Of a DNA stretch of 64,000 nucleotides, positions 17,659 to 28,498 are shown piece by piece. The stretch lies in the NCBI GenBank assembly GCA_039029275.1, contig JBCCGL010000008.1:1-64000 (forward strand), read 5' to 3'. Every line of letters begins with the position of its first letter. Positions within the stretch are counted from its first letter, which is position 1. The position numbers and the translations under genes were made by a program. The notes below the pieces were generated by a model. It made no database searches and was not told the origin of the DNA. It worked only from the letters and a program-made list of their open reading frames with translations. The stretch is from JBCCGL01 sp039029275. Its GTDB lineage: Bacteria; Pseudomonadota; Gammaproteobacteria; JBCCGL01.

Positions 17659-17981
17659 TAGTGCACCGTAGGCGTTTCTACCGCATCGAGATCAAGATGT
17701 ACGTGGACGAGCGCATCGCCCAATGTGACGGCGTAGCCGGCCTCGCGCTCCACGCCATGCACACTGAACTCGAAGCTGTACATGCGTGCGATTCGCAAGC
17801 GCCCATGTGGATCGCGTTTGGGTTTTAGCTGCCGCAATTGTACGGTCTGATCGAGCAGTTGAACGTCGCTGCGCTGGCATGCAGCTTTGGCAGCGTTGAT
17901 CGCCACTTCGCGCGCGCGGGTCGCACCCCACCAGAACCAAGCGATCAAGGCGACAATGACGATGGGGATAATTTCGTTCAC
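17658..17981 (-). CDS. DUF3301-family membrane-anchored protein
   Basis: From the GTG at 17981 this 107-residue protein has an N-terminal membrane helix (about 4-18, IVALIAWFWWG) and a soluble domain with the family pattern ACQRSDVQLLDQTV and MYSFEFS. DUF3301 proteins are common in gammaproteobacteria; their function is unknown. A longer in-frame start (18128) would overlap the divergent DUF1244 gene and is not preferred. It heads a three-gene minus-strand unit. Confidence 0.85.
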   Translation of the reverse strand: MNEIIPIVIVALIAWFWWGATRAREVAINAAKAACQRSDVQLLDQTVQLRQLKPKRDPHGRLRIARMYSFEFSVHGVEREAGYAVTLGDALVHVHLDLDAVETPTVH

Positions 17982-18044
17982 AGAATTGGCAGCGCGCAAC
18001 AGACCGTCGATATAATACTCCGCATTCTTTAGCGAGGAACCAAA

Positions 18045-18341
18045 ATGGACGAAAAAACCCGTGTCGAGCTTGAAGCGGCAGCGTTCCGCACGCTTGTATC
18101 GCATTTGCGCGAACGCACCGATGTACAAAACATCGATTTAATGAACCTGGCTGATTTCTGTCGCAACTGCCTGTCAAAGTGGTACAAAGCGGCAGCCGAT
18201 GAACGCGGCCTGGAGATGGACTACGAAGCTGCTCGCGAGATTATCTACGGCATGCCGTACAGCGAGTGGAAATCAAAGTACCAGTTAGAGGCCACGCCCG
18301 AGCAATTGGCCGAGTACGCGAAAAAAAATCCGCCACACTAA
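18045..18341 (+). CDS. DUF1244-family protein
   Basis: This 98-residue cytoplasmic helical protein has the family's motif NLADFCRNCLSKWY and an HxxxR/T start (ETHLRERTDVQ-like segment). DUF1244 is widespread in Proteobacteria without a defined role. GAGGA lies at a good distance before the ATG. The gene is divergent from DUF3301, so promoters for both lie in 17982-18044. A membrane-protein gene follows after five bases. Confidence 0.93.
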   Translation: MDEKTRVELEAAAFRTLVSHLRERTDVQNIDLMNLADFCRNCLSKWYKAAADERGLEMDYEAAREIIYGMPYSEWKSKYQLEATPEQLAEYAKKNPPH

Positions 18342-18346
18342 CGCTG

Positions 18347-18943
18347 ATGCGACGGATCGCGCAGGCCGGGCTTGCGCTCGCAATGCTGTTTAGCTCACTC
18401 TCGATTCCGTTGGCCGCGTTTGCGCTAACGCCCGCATGGTACATGCAGAACTGCGACTGGCACGGTCGCTGCGAGGCGTTTCATCTCCCCACCGCCGAGC
18501 GCCATGTGCACAACTTCAGCGACTTCCTGCTGTATAAAGACTCACTGAAAGGCTTTTGGAGTGACAAGGAAAAGCGCCATCTGGCAGAGGTACGCGATAT
18601 CTACAGCGTGGCAGCTGCGGCAGCCATTGTCATGATGCTCGCTGTTGTGGTCGTATATGTCAGGTGGCCTGGCATTCTCGCCAGTGCGAGCATGCACGCC
18701 TTGATTATGCTGGTGGTGACCGCAGTGCTGGTATTTCCTGTATTCGGGTTTGTGTGGCGCGACGTCTTTCACGCCGCGCTGTTTGACAATCGTGACTGGG
18801 TTACCAGCCACACCGACGTGACCTGGTATATCACCCCGCGCGAGTTTTTCCGCAACACGATTCTTGGAATGTGCGTCTGCAGTGCGTCAATACTCGCGAG
18901 CACAGTTTTTATCGCCAGAAATCGGGTGACGAATTCATCGTGA
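18347..18943 (+). CDS. Integral membrane protein, DUF1461-like
   Basis: The ATG at 18347 gives 198 residues with four membrane helices (about 7-27, 93-112, 118-138, 175-193). A periplasmic region holds a conserved-looking segment, LFDNRDWVTSHTDVTWYI, that resembles the DUF1461 (TIGR01906) family. Function unknown. It follows the DUF1244 gene by five bases and its stop overlaps the next start, so all three form an operon. Family assignment is from pattern memory only. Confidence 0.7.
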   Translation: MRRIAQAGLALAMLFSSLSIPLAAFALTPAWYMQNCDWHGRCEAFHLPTAERHVHNFSDFLLYKDSLKGFWSDKEKRHLAEVRDIYSVAAAAAIVMMLAVVVVYVRWPGILASASMHALIMLVVTAVLVFPVFGFVWRDVFHAALFDNRDWVTSHTDVTWYITPREFFRNTILGMCVCSASILASTVFIARNRVTNSS

Positions 18944-19425
18944 ACGCGTTAATTGAACAACACGTAGCGCGTGCACTGATGCGAACGTCGGCGGCGTCTG
19001 CTCTCTTGATCGGTCGGGATGCGCCCGCCCTGGCACAGATCTGTGAAGCGCAGCTTTCGCAGTTAGACGTCACAGTCTGTGAGCGGGTATGTGAATATCA
19101 ATCCAGTCGACGATTCGATGCCGCTTTCCTGGTCGGCGCGCTTGAGGAAATGGAAAAACCCGACGGCAAAGCGTTAGTCGCGCGGCTGCGGGATGTCGAT
19201 GCCAGATACACTTGCGTTGCGGTCCCCCTGAGCAATATCGATTCGAACGGTTGGTCTGCAGCCGATATGCTCGCGCTTGGATTTAAACGCGTGTCGAATC
19301 ATGGCCACCACGAGCAACAAGCCGTCATTTTTGACTTCAGCCTGCACAACTATAAAGCCACGCCAAGATGGTTAAACAAAGACAACTGGGCTAACCCGGA
19401 AATGTGGGACAAACATCGCTGGTAA
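18940..19425 (+). CDS. Small conserved protein, possibly DUF6231
   Basis: This 161-residue protein starts with GTG at 18940, overlapping the previous stop (GTGA). It has a Rossmann-like alternation (SALLIGRDAPALAQICEAQL ... FDAAFLVGALEEM) like a methyltransferase without clear SAM motifs, and ends in a Trp-rich tail (KDNWANPEMWDKHRW). The tail recalls the gammaproteobacterial DUF6231 family; this is tentative. It ends an operon that begins at 18045. Confidence 0.7.
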   Translation: MNALIEQHVARALMRTSAASALLIGRDAPALAQICEAQLSQLDVTVCERVCEYQSSRRFDAAFLVGALEEMEKPDGKALVARLRDVDARYTCVAVPLSNIDSNGWSAADMLALGFKRVSNHGHHEQQAVIFDFSLHNYKATPRWLNKDNWANPEMWDKHRW

Positions 19426-19694
19426 CGACCGATTTCGCCAGATCACCGTACACTCAGTCACTTAGCACGCGCTATTCGCGGCAAATACGAAATCCTCGTC
19501 TAAACTTCTTGTTATTCTGGCAATTTATTCGTTTGTCGAATTGGTTTTCATTGGTTAATTGGGTAAAGTTAGCGGACTGATGATCGAACGATCTATCTGT
19601 CCTAAAAGATGCTGCGAACACTGAAGACTCTCTCCATTTCGCCGACACTGGCGCGTCCCCGTGTGGCTTTAGCCAAATACAAGGATAATTCACC

Positions 19695-22544
19695 ATGATG
19701 AAGGCCTTGCTCAGCACTTCGCTGCTCGACGGCGGAAATGTTGTCTACCTCGAAGAGCAGTACGAGCAATATCTGCGCGATCCAAATTCGGTTTCACCTG
19801 AATGGCGAAATTATTTCGAGCGCCTCCCAGTTGTGGATGGCGTAGCCGCACAGGACATTCCGCACTCGGAAGTACGCCAACACTTTTATCAGCTAACCCG
19901 TCACAAGGGTCAGCGCCCTGCCGTCAGTGCCAGCGATGGATCGATCGAGCATGAACGCAAGCAGGTCCACGTGCAGGAGCTGATCGCCAGCTACCGCATG
20001 CGCGGCCACCAGCTGGCCAAGTTAGACCCGCTTGATCGGCAACCGCCCGCGGTGGTGAAAGAGGTCGACCTGCACGAGATTGGCCTCAGCGGCGCTGATC
20101 TCGATACCGTTTTTCGCACCGGCTCGCTCTACGGTGCAGAGGAACTGCCGCTGCGTGACATCATCGATAAGCTCGAAAAAACCTACTGCGGCAGCATCGG
20201 CAGTGAATACATGTACTTGCCGCACACCACGCAGAAAGCCTGGTTGCAGCAACGCCTGGAAAGCGTCAACGCGAAACCAACACAAACCCCGGAAACGCGC
20301 AAATGGATTTTGCAACGCCTGACCGCAGCAGAGGGCATCGAACGCTACCTGCACTCCAAGTATGTGGGTCAAAAGCGCTTCTCGCTGGAAGGTGGCGAGG
20401 GCTTGATTGTCATTATGAGCGAACTGGTCCGGCGCGCCGGCGACGCCAGTGTGCGCGAAATGATCATCGGTATGGCACACCGCGGCCGGCTCAATCTATT
20501 GGTTAATATTCTGGGTAAACACCCCGCCGACCTGTTTTCCGAATTCGAGGGCAAGCACAGCACCTTGCCCAAGGCGTCGCTGTCATCGGGCGACGTGAAA
20601 TACCATCAGGGATTCTCCTCGGATGTGAAAACCAGCACCGGTGAAATGCACCTGGCACTGGCGTTCAACCCCTCACACCTGGAGATCGTTTCACCGGTGG
20701 TCGAGGGCTCGGTGCGCTCACGCCAGGATCGCCACAACGATGCTGACGGCGACCACATCGTGCCCATCGCAATTCACGGCGACGCGGCATTTGCCGGTCA
20801 GGGCGTAGTGATGGAAACCTTCAACATGGCCGATTCACGCGGCTATTCGACCAAGGGCACCATCCACATCATCGTCAACAACCAGATCGGTTTTACCACC
20901 AGTAACAAGCTGGACACGCGCTCGACGATCTACAGCAGCGACGTGGCCAAGATGATCAATGCGCCGATTTTTCACGTCAACGGAGACGATCCCGAGGCGG
21001 TCCTGTTTGTCACACAGCTGGCCCTCGACTTCCGCATGCAGTTCAAAAAGGATGTCGTCATCGACATGATCTGTTACCGCCGCCACGGTCACAACGAGGC
21101 GGACGAACCCGCGGCCACTCAACCGATGATGTATCAGGCGATCAAAGCGCTGCCGACGACACGCAAGCTTTACGGCGATGCGCTCGCCGCCGAGGGTGTG
21201 GTCGCCGCAGGCGAGGCGGATGCAATGGTGACCAATTTCCGCGACGAGCTCGACGCCGGTCACTGCGTCGCCGAGAACATTCTCCAGGACTCGGAGTTAG
21301 GCAATGAATACACCGTCGACTGGCGTCCGTATCTGCATAAAGAGTGGCGCGAGCCGGGTGACACCCGCGTTCCTACCGAGATGCTGAAATCGCTTTCAGA
21401 CAAACTGACAACCCTGCCGGACGGCTTGGGGCTGCATCCCCGGGTAAAGAAAATTGTCGACGATCGCCGCAAAATGGCCGCCGGTGGCGCACCATTTGAC
21501 TGGGGTGCTGCAGAGACGTTGGCCTACGCGACGCTGATTAATGATGGCTACGCGGTTCGCATATCCGGCCAGGATTGCGGACGCGGGACCTTCTTCCATC
21601 GCCATGCTGTTCTGCATAACCAGAAAGACGGCACCAGCTACGTGCCGCTGCGCAATCTGGCAGAAGATCAGCCGAATTTTCTGGTTATTGACTCGGTGCT
21701 CTCGGAAGAGGCCGTGCTCGCATTTGAATACGGCTATGCCACCGCCGACCCGGACACGCTGGTGATCTGGGAAGCACAGTTCGGCGATTTCGCCAATGGC
21801 GCACAGGTGGTGATTGACCAGTTCATTAGCTCGGGCGAAACCAAGTGGGATCGACTCTGCGGTTTAGTGATGTTGCTGCCGCATGGCTACGAAGGACAGG
21901 GGCCCGAACACAGCTCCGCGCGCCTCGAACGCTATCTGCAACTGTGCGCCGAGGAAAATATGCAGGTCTGCGTGCCGAGTACACCGGCGCAGGTTTATCA
22001 CATGCTGCGTCGCCAGATGGTGCGCCCGCTGCGCCGCCCGCTGATTGTGATGTCACCCAAAAGTCTGCTGCGACACAAGCTGGCGGTGTCTTCACTCGAA
22101 GCCCTGGCCGACGGCGAATTCGAGCCGGTGCTGGACGAGACCGACGAGATCAAGGCAAACAAGGTCACACGCCTGATTTTTTGCAGCGGCAAGGTGTACT
22201 ACGACCTGGTCGAGCGGCGCCGCGCCGAGGATTTGCAAAACGTTGCTATCGTGCGTTTGGAACAGATCTACCCGTTCCCTTACCCCGAGATGCAGGCGAT
22301 TGTCGATAAATACCGCAAGGTTAAATCGGTTGTCTGGTGTCAGGAAGAACCGCGCAATCAGGGCGCATGGCGCTCTAACCGCCACCGCATCGAGCGCATC
22401 CTGAAATCAAAACAACGCTTTGAGTACGCGGGCCGCGGGCCGTCGGCATCGACCGCAGTTGGCTACGCCAACCTGCATATGCAAGAACAGGCCAAACTGG
22501 TTGACGAGGCGCTTGGCCTGGTCGAAAACAGTCAGGCCGACTAA
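19695..22544 (+). CDS. sucA: 2-oxoglutarate dehydrogenase E1 component
   Basis: This 949-residue thiamine-diphosphate enzyme decarboxylates 2-oxoglutarate and passes the succinyl group to the lipoyl arm of SucB. The E1 start domain (YLEEQYEQYLRDPNSVSPEW), MAHRGRLNLLVN and the cofactor motif GDAAF...NNQIGF are intact and the length is standard. The start could be either of two consecutive ATGs (19695, 19698). About 270 bases of A/T-rich sequence upstream (19426-19694) probably hold the operon promoter. It heads the run sucA-sucB-lpd-sucC-sucD. Confidence 0.97.
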   Translation: MMKALLSTSLLDGGNVVYLEEQYEQYLRDPNSVSPEWRNYFERLPVVDGVAAQDIPHSEVRQHFYQLTRHKGQRPAVSASDGSIEHERKQVHVQELIASYRMRGHQLAKLDPLDRQPPAVVKEVDLHEIGLSGADLDTVFRTGSLYGAEELPLRDIIDKLEKTYCGSIGSEYMYLPHTTQKAWLQQRLESVNAKPTQTPETRKWILQRLTAAEGIERYLHSKYVGQKRFSLEGGEGLIVIMSELVRRAGDASVREMIIGMAHRGRLNLLVNILGKHPADLFSEFEGKHSTLPKASLSSGDVKYHQGFSSDVKTSTGEMHLALAFNPSHLEIVSPVVEGSVRSRQDRHNDADGDHIVPIAIHGDAAFAGQGVVMETFNMADSRGYSTKGTIHIIVNNQIGFTTSNKLDTRSTIYSSDVAKMINAPIFHVNGDDPEAVLFVTQLALDFRMQFKKDVVIDMICYRRHGHNEADEPAATQPMMYQAIKALPTTRKLYGDALAAEGVVAAGEADAMVTNFRDELDAGHCVAENILQDSELGNEYTVDWRPYLHKEWREPGDTRVPTEMLKSLSDKLTTLPDGLGLHPRVKKIVDDRRKMAAGGAPFDWGAAETLAYATLINDGYAVRISGQDCGRGTFFHRHAVLHNQKDGTSYVPLRNLAEDQPNFLVIDSVLSEEAVLAFEYGYATADPDTLVIWEAQFGDFANGAQVVIDQFISSGETKWDRLCGLVMLLPHGYEGQGPEHSSARLERYLQLCAEENMQVCVPSTPAQVYHMLRRQMVRPLRRPLIVMSPKSLLRHKLAVSSLEALADGEFEPVLDETDEIKANKVTRLIFCSGKVYYDLVERRRAEDLQNVAIVRLEQIYPFPYPEMQAIVDKYRKVKSVVWCQEEPRNQGAWRSNRHRIERILKSKQRFEYAGRGPSASTAVGYANLHMQEQAKLVDEALGLVENSQAD

Positions 22545-22603
22545 ACCGAACAAAAACCCTTACATCAAATAAACATCGCTGAATTGAACAACAGGAAAGC
22601 GCA

Positions 22604-23872
22604 ATGAGTACTGAGATTAAAGTACCGACCCTCCCCGAGTCCGTCGCAGACGCAACCGTACTGGCATGGCATAAAGAGCCCGGTGATGCCGTGGCGCGCG
22701 ACGAAGTGTTGGTGGACATCGAGACCGACAAGGTCGTGCTTGAGGTTCCGTCACCGAGTGACGGCACACTCGAATCAATCGCCGAAGACGAAGGCGCGAC
22801 TGTTACTGCAGATCAGGTACTGGGTATGGTCGCCGAGGGTGCTGCCGCAGCTGCGCCCGCTCCCTCGACCGAAGAAACAGTCGTCGCCGATGCGCCCGAA
22901 GAAAGTGAAGACGGAGAGCCGCAGACCAGCCCCGCGGTGCGCAAGCTCCTGGCCGAACACAATCTTAGTGCAAGCGATGTAAAAGGCAGCGGCAAAAACG
23001 GACGCATTATTAAAGAGGACGTTCTCGCGCACGTTAATGCCCAAACGTCCGAGCCAGAGCCAGAGTCCGAACCCGCGCCTGCTGCGCAAGCGGCGGCTCC
23101 GGCCGACTCGGGTGGCGCGATCAAATTCGCCGCGCCGCCTGCCGCGGCAGGCGTGAATCTGGCGGACGAAGAACGCTCCCAACGCCGCGTTCCGATGACG
23201 CGCTTGCGCGCCCGAGTCGCCGAGCGCCTGATGCAGGCAACCACGCAAACCGCGATGTTGACCACGTTCAACGAGATCAACATGAAGCCATTGATCGACC
23301 TGCGCACTGAATTTAAAGAGCGATTCGAAAAACAGCACGGTATCAAGCTGGGTTTTATGTCGATGTTTGTGAAAGCTGCCGCCGAAGCTCTCAAGCGCTT
23401 CCCGGACGTCAACGCGTCAATCGACGGTAACGATATCGTTTACCACGGATTTTGCGACATTGGCGTCGCGGTCAGCTCTGACCGGGGGCTCGTGGTGCCG
23501 ATTTTGCGTAACGCAGAGTACCTGTCGCTGGCGCAAATCGAAGGCCAGATCATGGACTACGCCACGCAGGCGCGCGAAGGCAAGCTTGGTATCGAAGCGA
23601 TGACGGGCGGCACCTTCACGATCACCAATGGCGGTGTGTTCGGTTCGCTTCTGTCGACGCCAATTCTTAACCCGCCGCAAAGCGCGATCCTCGGGATGCA
23701 CGCCACGCAGGAGCGCCCGGTGGTGGAAAACGGTGAGATCGTTATTCGCCCGATGATGTATATCGCCCTGTCGTATGACCATCGCATTATCGATGGCAAG
23801 GGTGCCGTAACATTTCTGAAAACGATTAAGGGTCTAATTGAAGAGCCAGCGAGAATTTTGCTGGATATTTAA
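22604..23872 (+). CDS. sucB: Dihydrolipoyl succinyltransferase (E2 of 2-oxoglutarate dehydrogenase)
   Basis: This 422-residue protein has an N-terminal lipoyl domain with the attachment site K43 (IETDKVV), an Ala/Pro/Glu-rich linker, a peripheral-subunit-binding domain (about 107-143, SPAVRKLLAEHNL), a second linker and the catalytic domain with HxxxDG (DHRIIDG). It transfers succinyl to CoA. One lipoyl domain is normal for SucB. The gene follows sucA by 59 bases. Confidence 0.97.
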   Translation: MSTEIKVPTLPESVADATVLAWHKEPGDAVARDEVLVDIETDKVVLEVPSPSDGTLESIAEDEGATVTADQVLGMVAEGAAAAAPAPSTEETVVADAPEESEDGEPQTSPAVRKLLAEHNLSASDVKGSGKNGRIIKEDVLAHVNAQTSEPEPESEPAPAAQAAAPADSGGAIKFAAPPAAAGVNLADEERSQRRVPMTRLRARVAERLMQATTQTAMLTTFNEINMKPLIDLRTEFKERFEKQHGIKLGFMSMFVKAAAEALKRFPDVNASIDGNDIVYHGFCDIGVAVSSDRGLVVPILRNAEYLSLAQIEGQIMDYATQAREGKLGIEAMTGGTFTITNGGVFGSLLSTPILNPPQSAILGMHATQERPVVENGEIVIRPMMYIALSYDHRIIDGKGAVTFLKTIKGLIEEPARILLDI

Positions 23873-23929
23873 TTTTTATCTGCCTGTCCGATTGCGCGCG
23901 CCACTGATTTTGCGCGTTGCCACGGATTC

Positions 23930-24130
23930 AGATTGACGGCCGGGCCTCGCCCCGGCAGGCGAGTGACATTTTTGTCGCGACAAAAAGTCACCAAAAAACG
24001 CTCCCCCGCTTTGTCGCACCCTGCGGGCACTGCGTTGCTTGAAATTGCGGCGCGAGCAAAACTCGCTGTGCTCGAAAAGCCGCTCGCTTTAATCCGCAAT
24101 TTACGGCGTTACTCGTTTGCGACAACAAGG
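23930..24130. repeat. Intergenic repeat element with strong palindrome between sucB and lpd
   Basis: Most of the 325 bases between sucB and lpd are a non-coding element. It contains a near-perfect palindrome at 23963-23991 (GTGAC, T-run, GTCGCGAC, A-run, GTCAC), preceded by GGCCGGGCCTCGCCCCGG and followed by GCACCCTGCGGGCACTGCG. Elements with this design, a GCCGGG... block followed by a T-run/A-run palindrome, are seen repeatedly between genes in many Proteobacteria. Only one copy is in this window, so repeat status is from general knowledge. Confidence 0.55.
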
Positions 24131-24197
24131 GGAATCAATAGCGTTATTCCCCGGCGGATGACTGACCGCAAAGAGTTTGGAATTTGAGGAACAGATT

Positions 24198-25628
24198 ATG
24201 AGCAACAACTACGATGTGATTGTAATTGGCGGTGGACCCGCCGGGTATGTCGCCGCGATCCGTGCCGCGCAGCTGGGGTTGAAAACGGCCTGCGTAGAAA
24301 AATGGGTTAACAAACAGGGCAAGCTCGCGCTCGGTGGCACGTGTTTGAATGTTGGCTGTATTCCGTCGAAGGCGCTGCTCGAAAGTTCGGAGAAATTCGT
24401 CGATCTGCTCGAGCACGGTGAATTGCACGGAGTGATTGCCAAGTCTGTCAAAGTCGACGTGCCCAAGATGATCAAACGCAAGGACGAAATCGTTAAGCAG
24501 CTCACCGGTGGCATCGAACAGCTATTCAAGGCCAACAACGTTGATTGGCTGCAAGGTCACGGCAAGCTGCTGCCCGACTGCAAAGTCGAAGTCAGCGGCG
24601 ATGACACAGTCATCCACACGGCAAAAAACGTGATTATCGCCACCGGTTCGACGCCGATCGAGATTCCCTCGGCGCCGCTTCAGGGTGACATCGTCGTCGA
24701 CTCGTCCGGCGCGCTCGACTGGGAATCCGTGCCCAAGAAACTGGGCGTGATCGGGGCCGGTGTCATCGGTCTGGAACTCGGAAGCGTCTGGAGACGCCTT
24801 GGTTCTGAAGTCGTCGTGCTTGAAGCGCAGGACACATTCCTGCCGATGGTCGATCAGCAGGTTGCCAAAGACGCGCAGCGCACACTTAAAAAGCAGGGGC
24901 TGGACATCAAACTCGGTGCGCGCCTTACCGCGACGAAGGTGACGAAAAAGAGCGTGACGCTCGACTACCAGGACAAGGACGGCGACCAGCAGGTAACCGT
25001 CGACCGCCTTATCGTCGCGGTCGGCCGACGCCCTGTAACCGACAATCTGTTTGCGCCGGAAACCGAACTTCTGCTGGATGAACGCGGGTTTGTGCACGTT
25101 AACAACGCCTGCGAAACCAATGTGCCGGGCGTTTACGCAATTGGCGACGTTGTTCGCGGCCCGATGCTGGCACACAAAGGATCGGAAGAAGGCGTTGCCG
25201 TGGCCGAGCGCATCGCCGGGCACCACGCACACGTGAACTACGATGCGATACCCTCTGTGGTCTACACCCATCCGGAAATTTCCTGGGTCGGTAAAAGCGA
25301 GGAAGAGTTAAAAGCCAGCGGCGATAATTACAAAGCCGGCGTGTTCCCTTTTGTTGCCAGCGGTCGCGCGAAAGCGATGGAGGACACATCAGGCTTGATC
25401 AAGGTGCTGGCCGACGCCGACACTGACCGAATCCTGGGCGTCCACATGGTTGGCGCTGCCACCTCAGAGCTGATTGGGCAGGCTGTTATGGCGATGGAAT
25501 TCGAAGGCACCACCGAAGATATCGCTCACACCGTGTTTGCACATCCTACACTCAGTGAAGCCCTGCACGAGGCGGCGCTCGGTGCGGATGGCCGCGCAAT
25601 CCACATCGCCAACAAAAAGCGTCGCTGA
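24198..25628 (+). CDS. lpdA: Dihydrolipoyl dehydrogenase (E3)
   Basis: This 476-residue flavoprotein reoxidises the dihydrolipoyl arm of the 2-oxoglutarate complex with NAD+. FAD motif GGGPAG near residue 11, redox cysteines C49 and C54 (GGTCLNVGCIPSK), NAD motif GAGVIGLELG and the C-terminal HPTLSEALHEA His-Glu pair are present. GAGGA supports the ATG at 24198 over an in-frame start at 24177. Its place between sucB and sucC suggests it serves this complex. Confidence 0.97.
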   Translation: MSNNYDVIVIGGGPAGYVAAIRAAQLGLKTACVEKWVNKQGKLALGGTCLNVGCIPSKALLESSEKFVDLLEHGELHGVIAKSVKVDVPKMIKRKDEIVKQLTGGIEQLFKANNVDWLQGHGKLLPDCKVEVSGDDTVIHTAKNVIIATGSTPIEIPSAPLQGDIVVDSSGALDWESVPKKLGVIGAGVIGLELGSVWRRLGSEVVVLEAQDTFLPMVDQQVAKDAQRTLKKQGLDIKLGARLTATKVTKKSVTLDYQDKDGDQQVTVDRLIVAVGRRPVTDNLFAPETELLLDERGFVHVNNACETNVPGVYAIGDVVRGPMLAHKGSEEGVAVAERIAGHHAHVNYDAIPSVVYTHPEISWVGKSEEELKASGDNYKAGVFPFVASGRAKAMEDTSGLIKVLADADTDRILGVHMVGAATSELIGQAVMAMEFEGTTEDIAHTVFAHPTLSEALHEAALGADGRAIHIANKKRR

Positions 25629-25686
25629 TAAACGGCCCGTATTTCCGCAATGGCGGGAAGCAAATGGCCTCGATTTTTTTAAAAAT

Positions 25687-25713
25687 GGATTCCCGCCTTC
25701 GCGGGGATGACGA
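25687..25713. repeat. REP-like element between lpd and sucC
   Basis: GGATTCCCGCCTTCGCGGGG followed by ATGACGA repeats the unit found at 15797-15823 with one base difference in the first 20. It lies 18 bases before sucC, inside a probable operon, so it may form an RNA hairpin that affects stability or coupling. Confidence 0.75.
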
Positions 25714-25731
25714 AAAAGAGGAAATAGGTTT

Positions 25732-26897
25732 ATGAACCTACACGAGTATCAATCGAAAGAACTTTTTCGAAACTACGGCATTCCCGTGCCCAACGGTGAG
25801 GTTGCGTTCTCAGCCGACGAGGCCGTTAAAGCGGCCGAATCGCTGAGCACGCCAAAGGTCGTGGTCAAGGCACAGGTGCACGCGGGCGGTCGCGGCAAGG
25901 CCGGCGGCGTCAAGCTGGTCGACAGTGCCAAAGAAGCGGGCGAGTTCGCGGATTCGCTGCTGGGCACCAATCTTGTCACTTTCCAGACCGACGCCAACGG
26001 GCAGCCGATCAACCGCATTCTGGTTGAGGAGACATGCGACATTGCCAACGAGCTATACCTTGGCGCGGTGCTCGATCGCAGCAAACGTCGCGTGGTGATC
26101 ATGGCCTCGACCGAAGGCGGTGTCGAAATCGAAAAGGTTGCCCACGAAACGCCGGAAAAAATCCTTAAGGCGACGATTGATCCGCTCGTCGGGGTGATGC
26201 CTTATCAGTGTCGCGAACTGGCGTTCGGGCTCGGCCTCAGTGGCGACCAGATCAAGCAGTTTTCCAAACTGCTGACTGGCCTCGGCAAGCTGGTCGTCGA
26301 AAAAGACCTCGCTCTGGTCGAGGTGAACCCGCTGGTGATCACCGGCAGCGGTGACCTGCTCTGCCTCGACGGCAAAATCAACGTCGACAGCAACGCGCTT
26401 TTCCGCCATGCCGATCTTGTCGAAATGCGTGACAAAACGCAGGAAGACGAGCGCGAAAACCGCGCCGCCGAGTGGGACCTGAACTACGTCGCGCTGGACG
26501 GTGAAATCGGCTGCATGGTGAACGGCGCGGGTCTGGCGATGGCGACGATGGACATCATCAAGCTGTCCGGCGGAGACCCGGCCAACTTTCTCGACGTTGG
26601 CGGTGGCGCGACCAAAGAGCGCGTCGCCGAGGCGCTGAAAATTATTCTCTCGGACGACAAGGTCAAAGGCATTCTGGTCAACATCTTTGGCGGCATCGTG
26701 CGTTGCGATCTGATTGCCGAAGGCATTATGGCGGCGGTCAAAGAGGTCAACATCAGCGTGCCGGTGGTGGTACGTTTAGAGGGCACCAAAGCGGCCGAAG
26801 GCACGAAGTTACTCAACGAAAGCGGCATGGATTTAATCGCCGCGCAGGATCTGGGTGAAGCCGCCAAAAAGATTGTGGCTGCGGTGGAGGAAGCGAA

Positions 26898-26901
<4 letters not shown>
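25732..26901 (+). CDS. sucC: Succinyl-CoA synthetase subunit beta
   Basis: This 389-residue ATP-grasp subunit forms, with SucD, the enzyme that converts succinyl-CoA to succinate with ATP or GTP formation. The N-terminus (MNLHEYQSKELFRNYGIPVP), VKAQVHAGGRGKAGGVK and the C-terminal VNIFGGIVRCD motifs are standard. GAGGAAAT lies before the ATG. Its stop overlaps the sucD start (ATGA). Confidence 0.98.
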
Positions 26902-27770
<869 letters not shown>

Positions 27771-27787
27771 TAACTTTTTGTTGTTCG

Positions 27788-27811
27788 GGAGTGCCCGGTC
27801 GGGCGCTCCCA
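27788..27811. terminator. Strong hairpin between convergent sucD and GST genes
   Basis: GGGAGTGCCCG and CGGGCGCTCCC form an 11-bp stem (one G-T pair) with a minimal loop, lying between two convergent genes. There is no clear T run on either side, so it is a stable hairpin that may stop or protect both transcripts rather than a textbook terminator. Confidence 0.45.
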
Positions 27812-27825
27812 GATCTTCACACTCG

Positions 27826-28464
27826 TCAATATTCGGGATTGGCAATCCACTCTTTGTAAACGAGCTGCACGCTCGGACGCTGAAGCACTTTTTCTGCAAT
27901 GCGCTTGACGTTGGGGAACTCTTCCGGCGAGGGGTGACCTTTGGCCTTGCGCAACCACGTCGTCAACATAAACAAATAAATATCGGCGGCGCTGAAGTTC
28001 TCGCCGAGTAACCACTCGTTTTTTCCGATTTGATCGTCGATCACCTGCCAGGTTTCGCGAAGGCGGCGACAGCCGCGACGTTCTGCGCTCGGCTCGTCGG
28101 CAGGGGTATCGGCGAAACGATCCGGGTAATACGTGAGCTGGTAAGCGTTCTGAATTGAGTTGGAAAAGTACACCAGCGTTTGTAAAAACGTCGCCCGCGT
28201 CGGGTTAGTAACAGCAGGAGCCAGTTTTGCTTCGGGATGTCGGTCGCACAAAAAAATCGTTATCGCAGCGCACTCGTACATTGCGCCGCCGTCCCATGTT
28301 AAGGCTGGTACCCATCCGTTTGGATTAATCGCAAGATGCTCGGGCGGCCGCGGAACGCTGCGATCGATATCGATTTCGATTAATTCATAGGGTGCACCAA
28401 TTTCTTCAAGAATCGTGCGCACACCCATGGAGGCGCTTTTTAGTGCGTAGAATAATTTGTACAT
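27826..28464 (-). CDS. Glutathione S-transferase family protein
   Basis: This 212-residue protein has a thioredoxin-fold N-terminal domain (about 1-77, with the NPNGWVPAL cis-Pro region) and an all-helical C-terminal domain. It likely conjugates or reduces a substrate with glutathione; the substrate is unknown. The start at 28464 gives the usual N-terminus (MYKLFYALKS). It runs in the same direction as two further genes upstream but with a 34-base gap. Confidence 0.9.
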   Translation of the reverse strand: MYKLFYALKSASMGVRTILEEIGAPYELIEIDIDRSVPRPPEHLAINPNGWVPALTWDGGAMYECAAITIFLCDRHPEAKLAPAVTNPTRATFLQTLVYFSNSIQNAYQLTYYPDRFADTPADEPSAERRGCRRLRETWQVIDDQIGKNEWLLGENFSAADIYLFMLTTWLRKAKGHPSPEEFPNVKRIAEKVLQRPSVQLVYKEWIANPEY

Positions 28465-28498
28465 CGCGATTTCTTCCAACCCTCAACGTATCGATGTT

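Noticed and set aside
24522..25271. Minus-strand open frame inside lpd
   Set aside because: Same cause: a shadow of a strongly conserved plus-strand gene.
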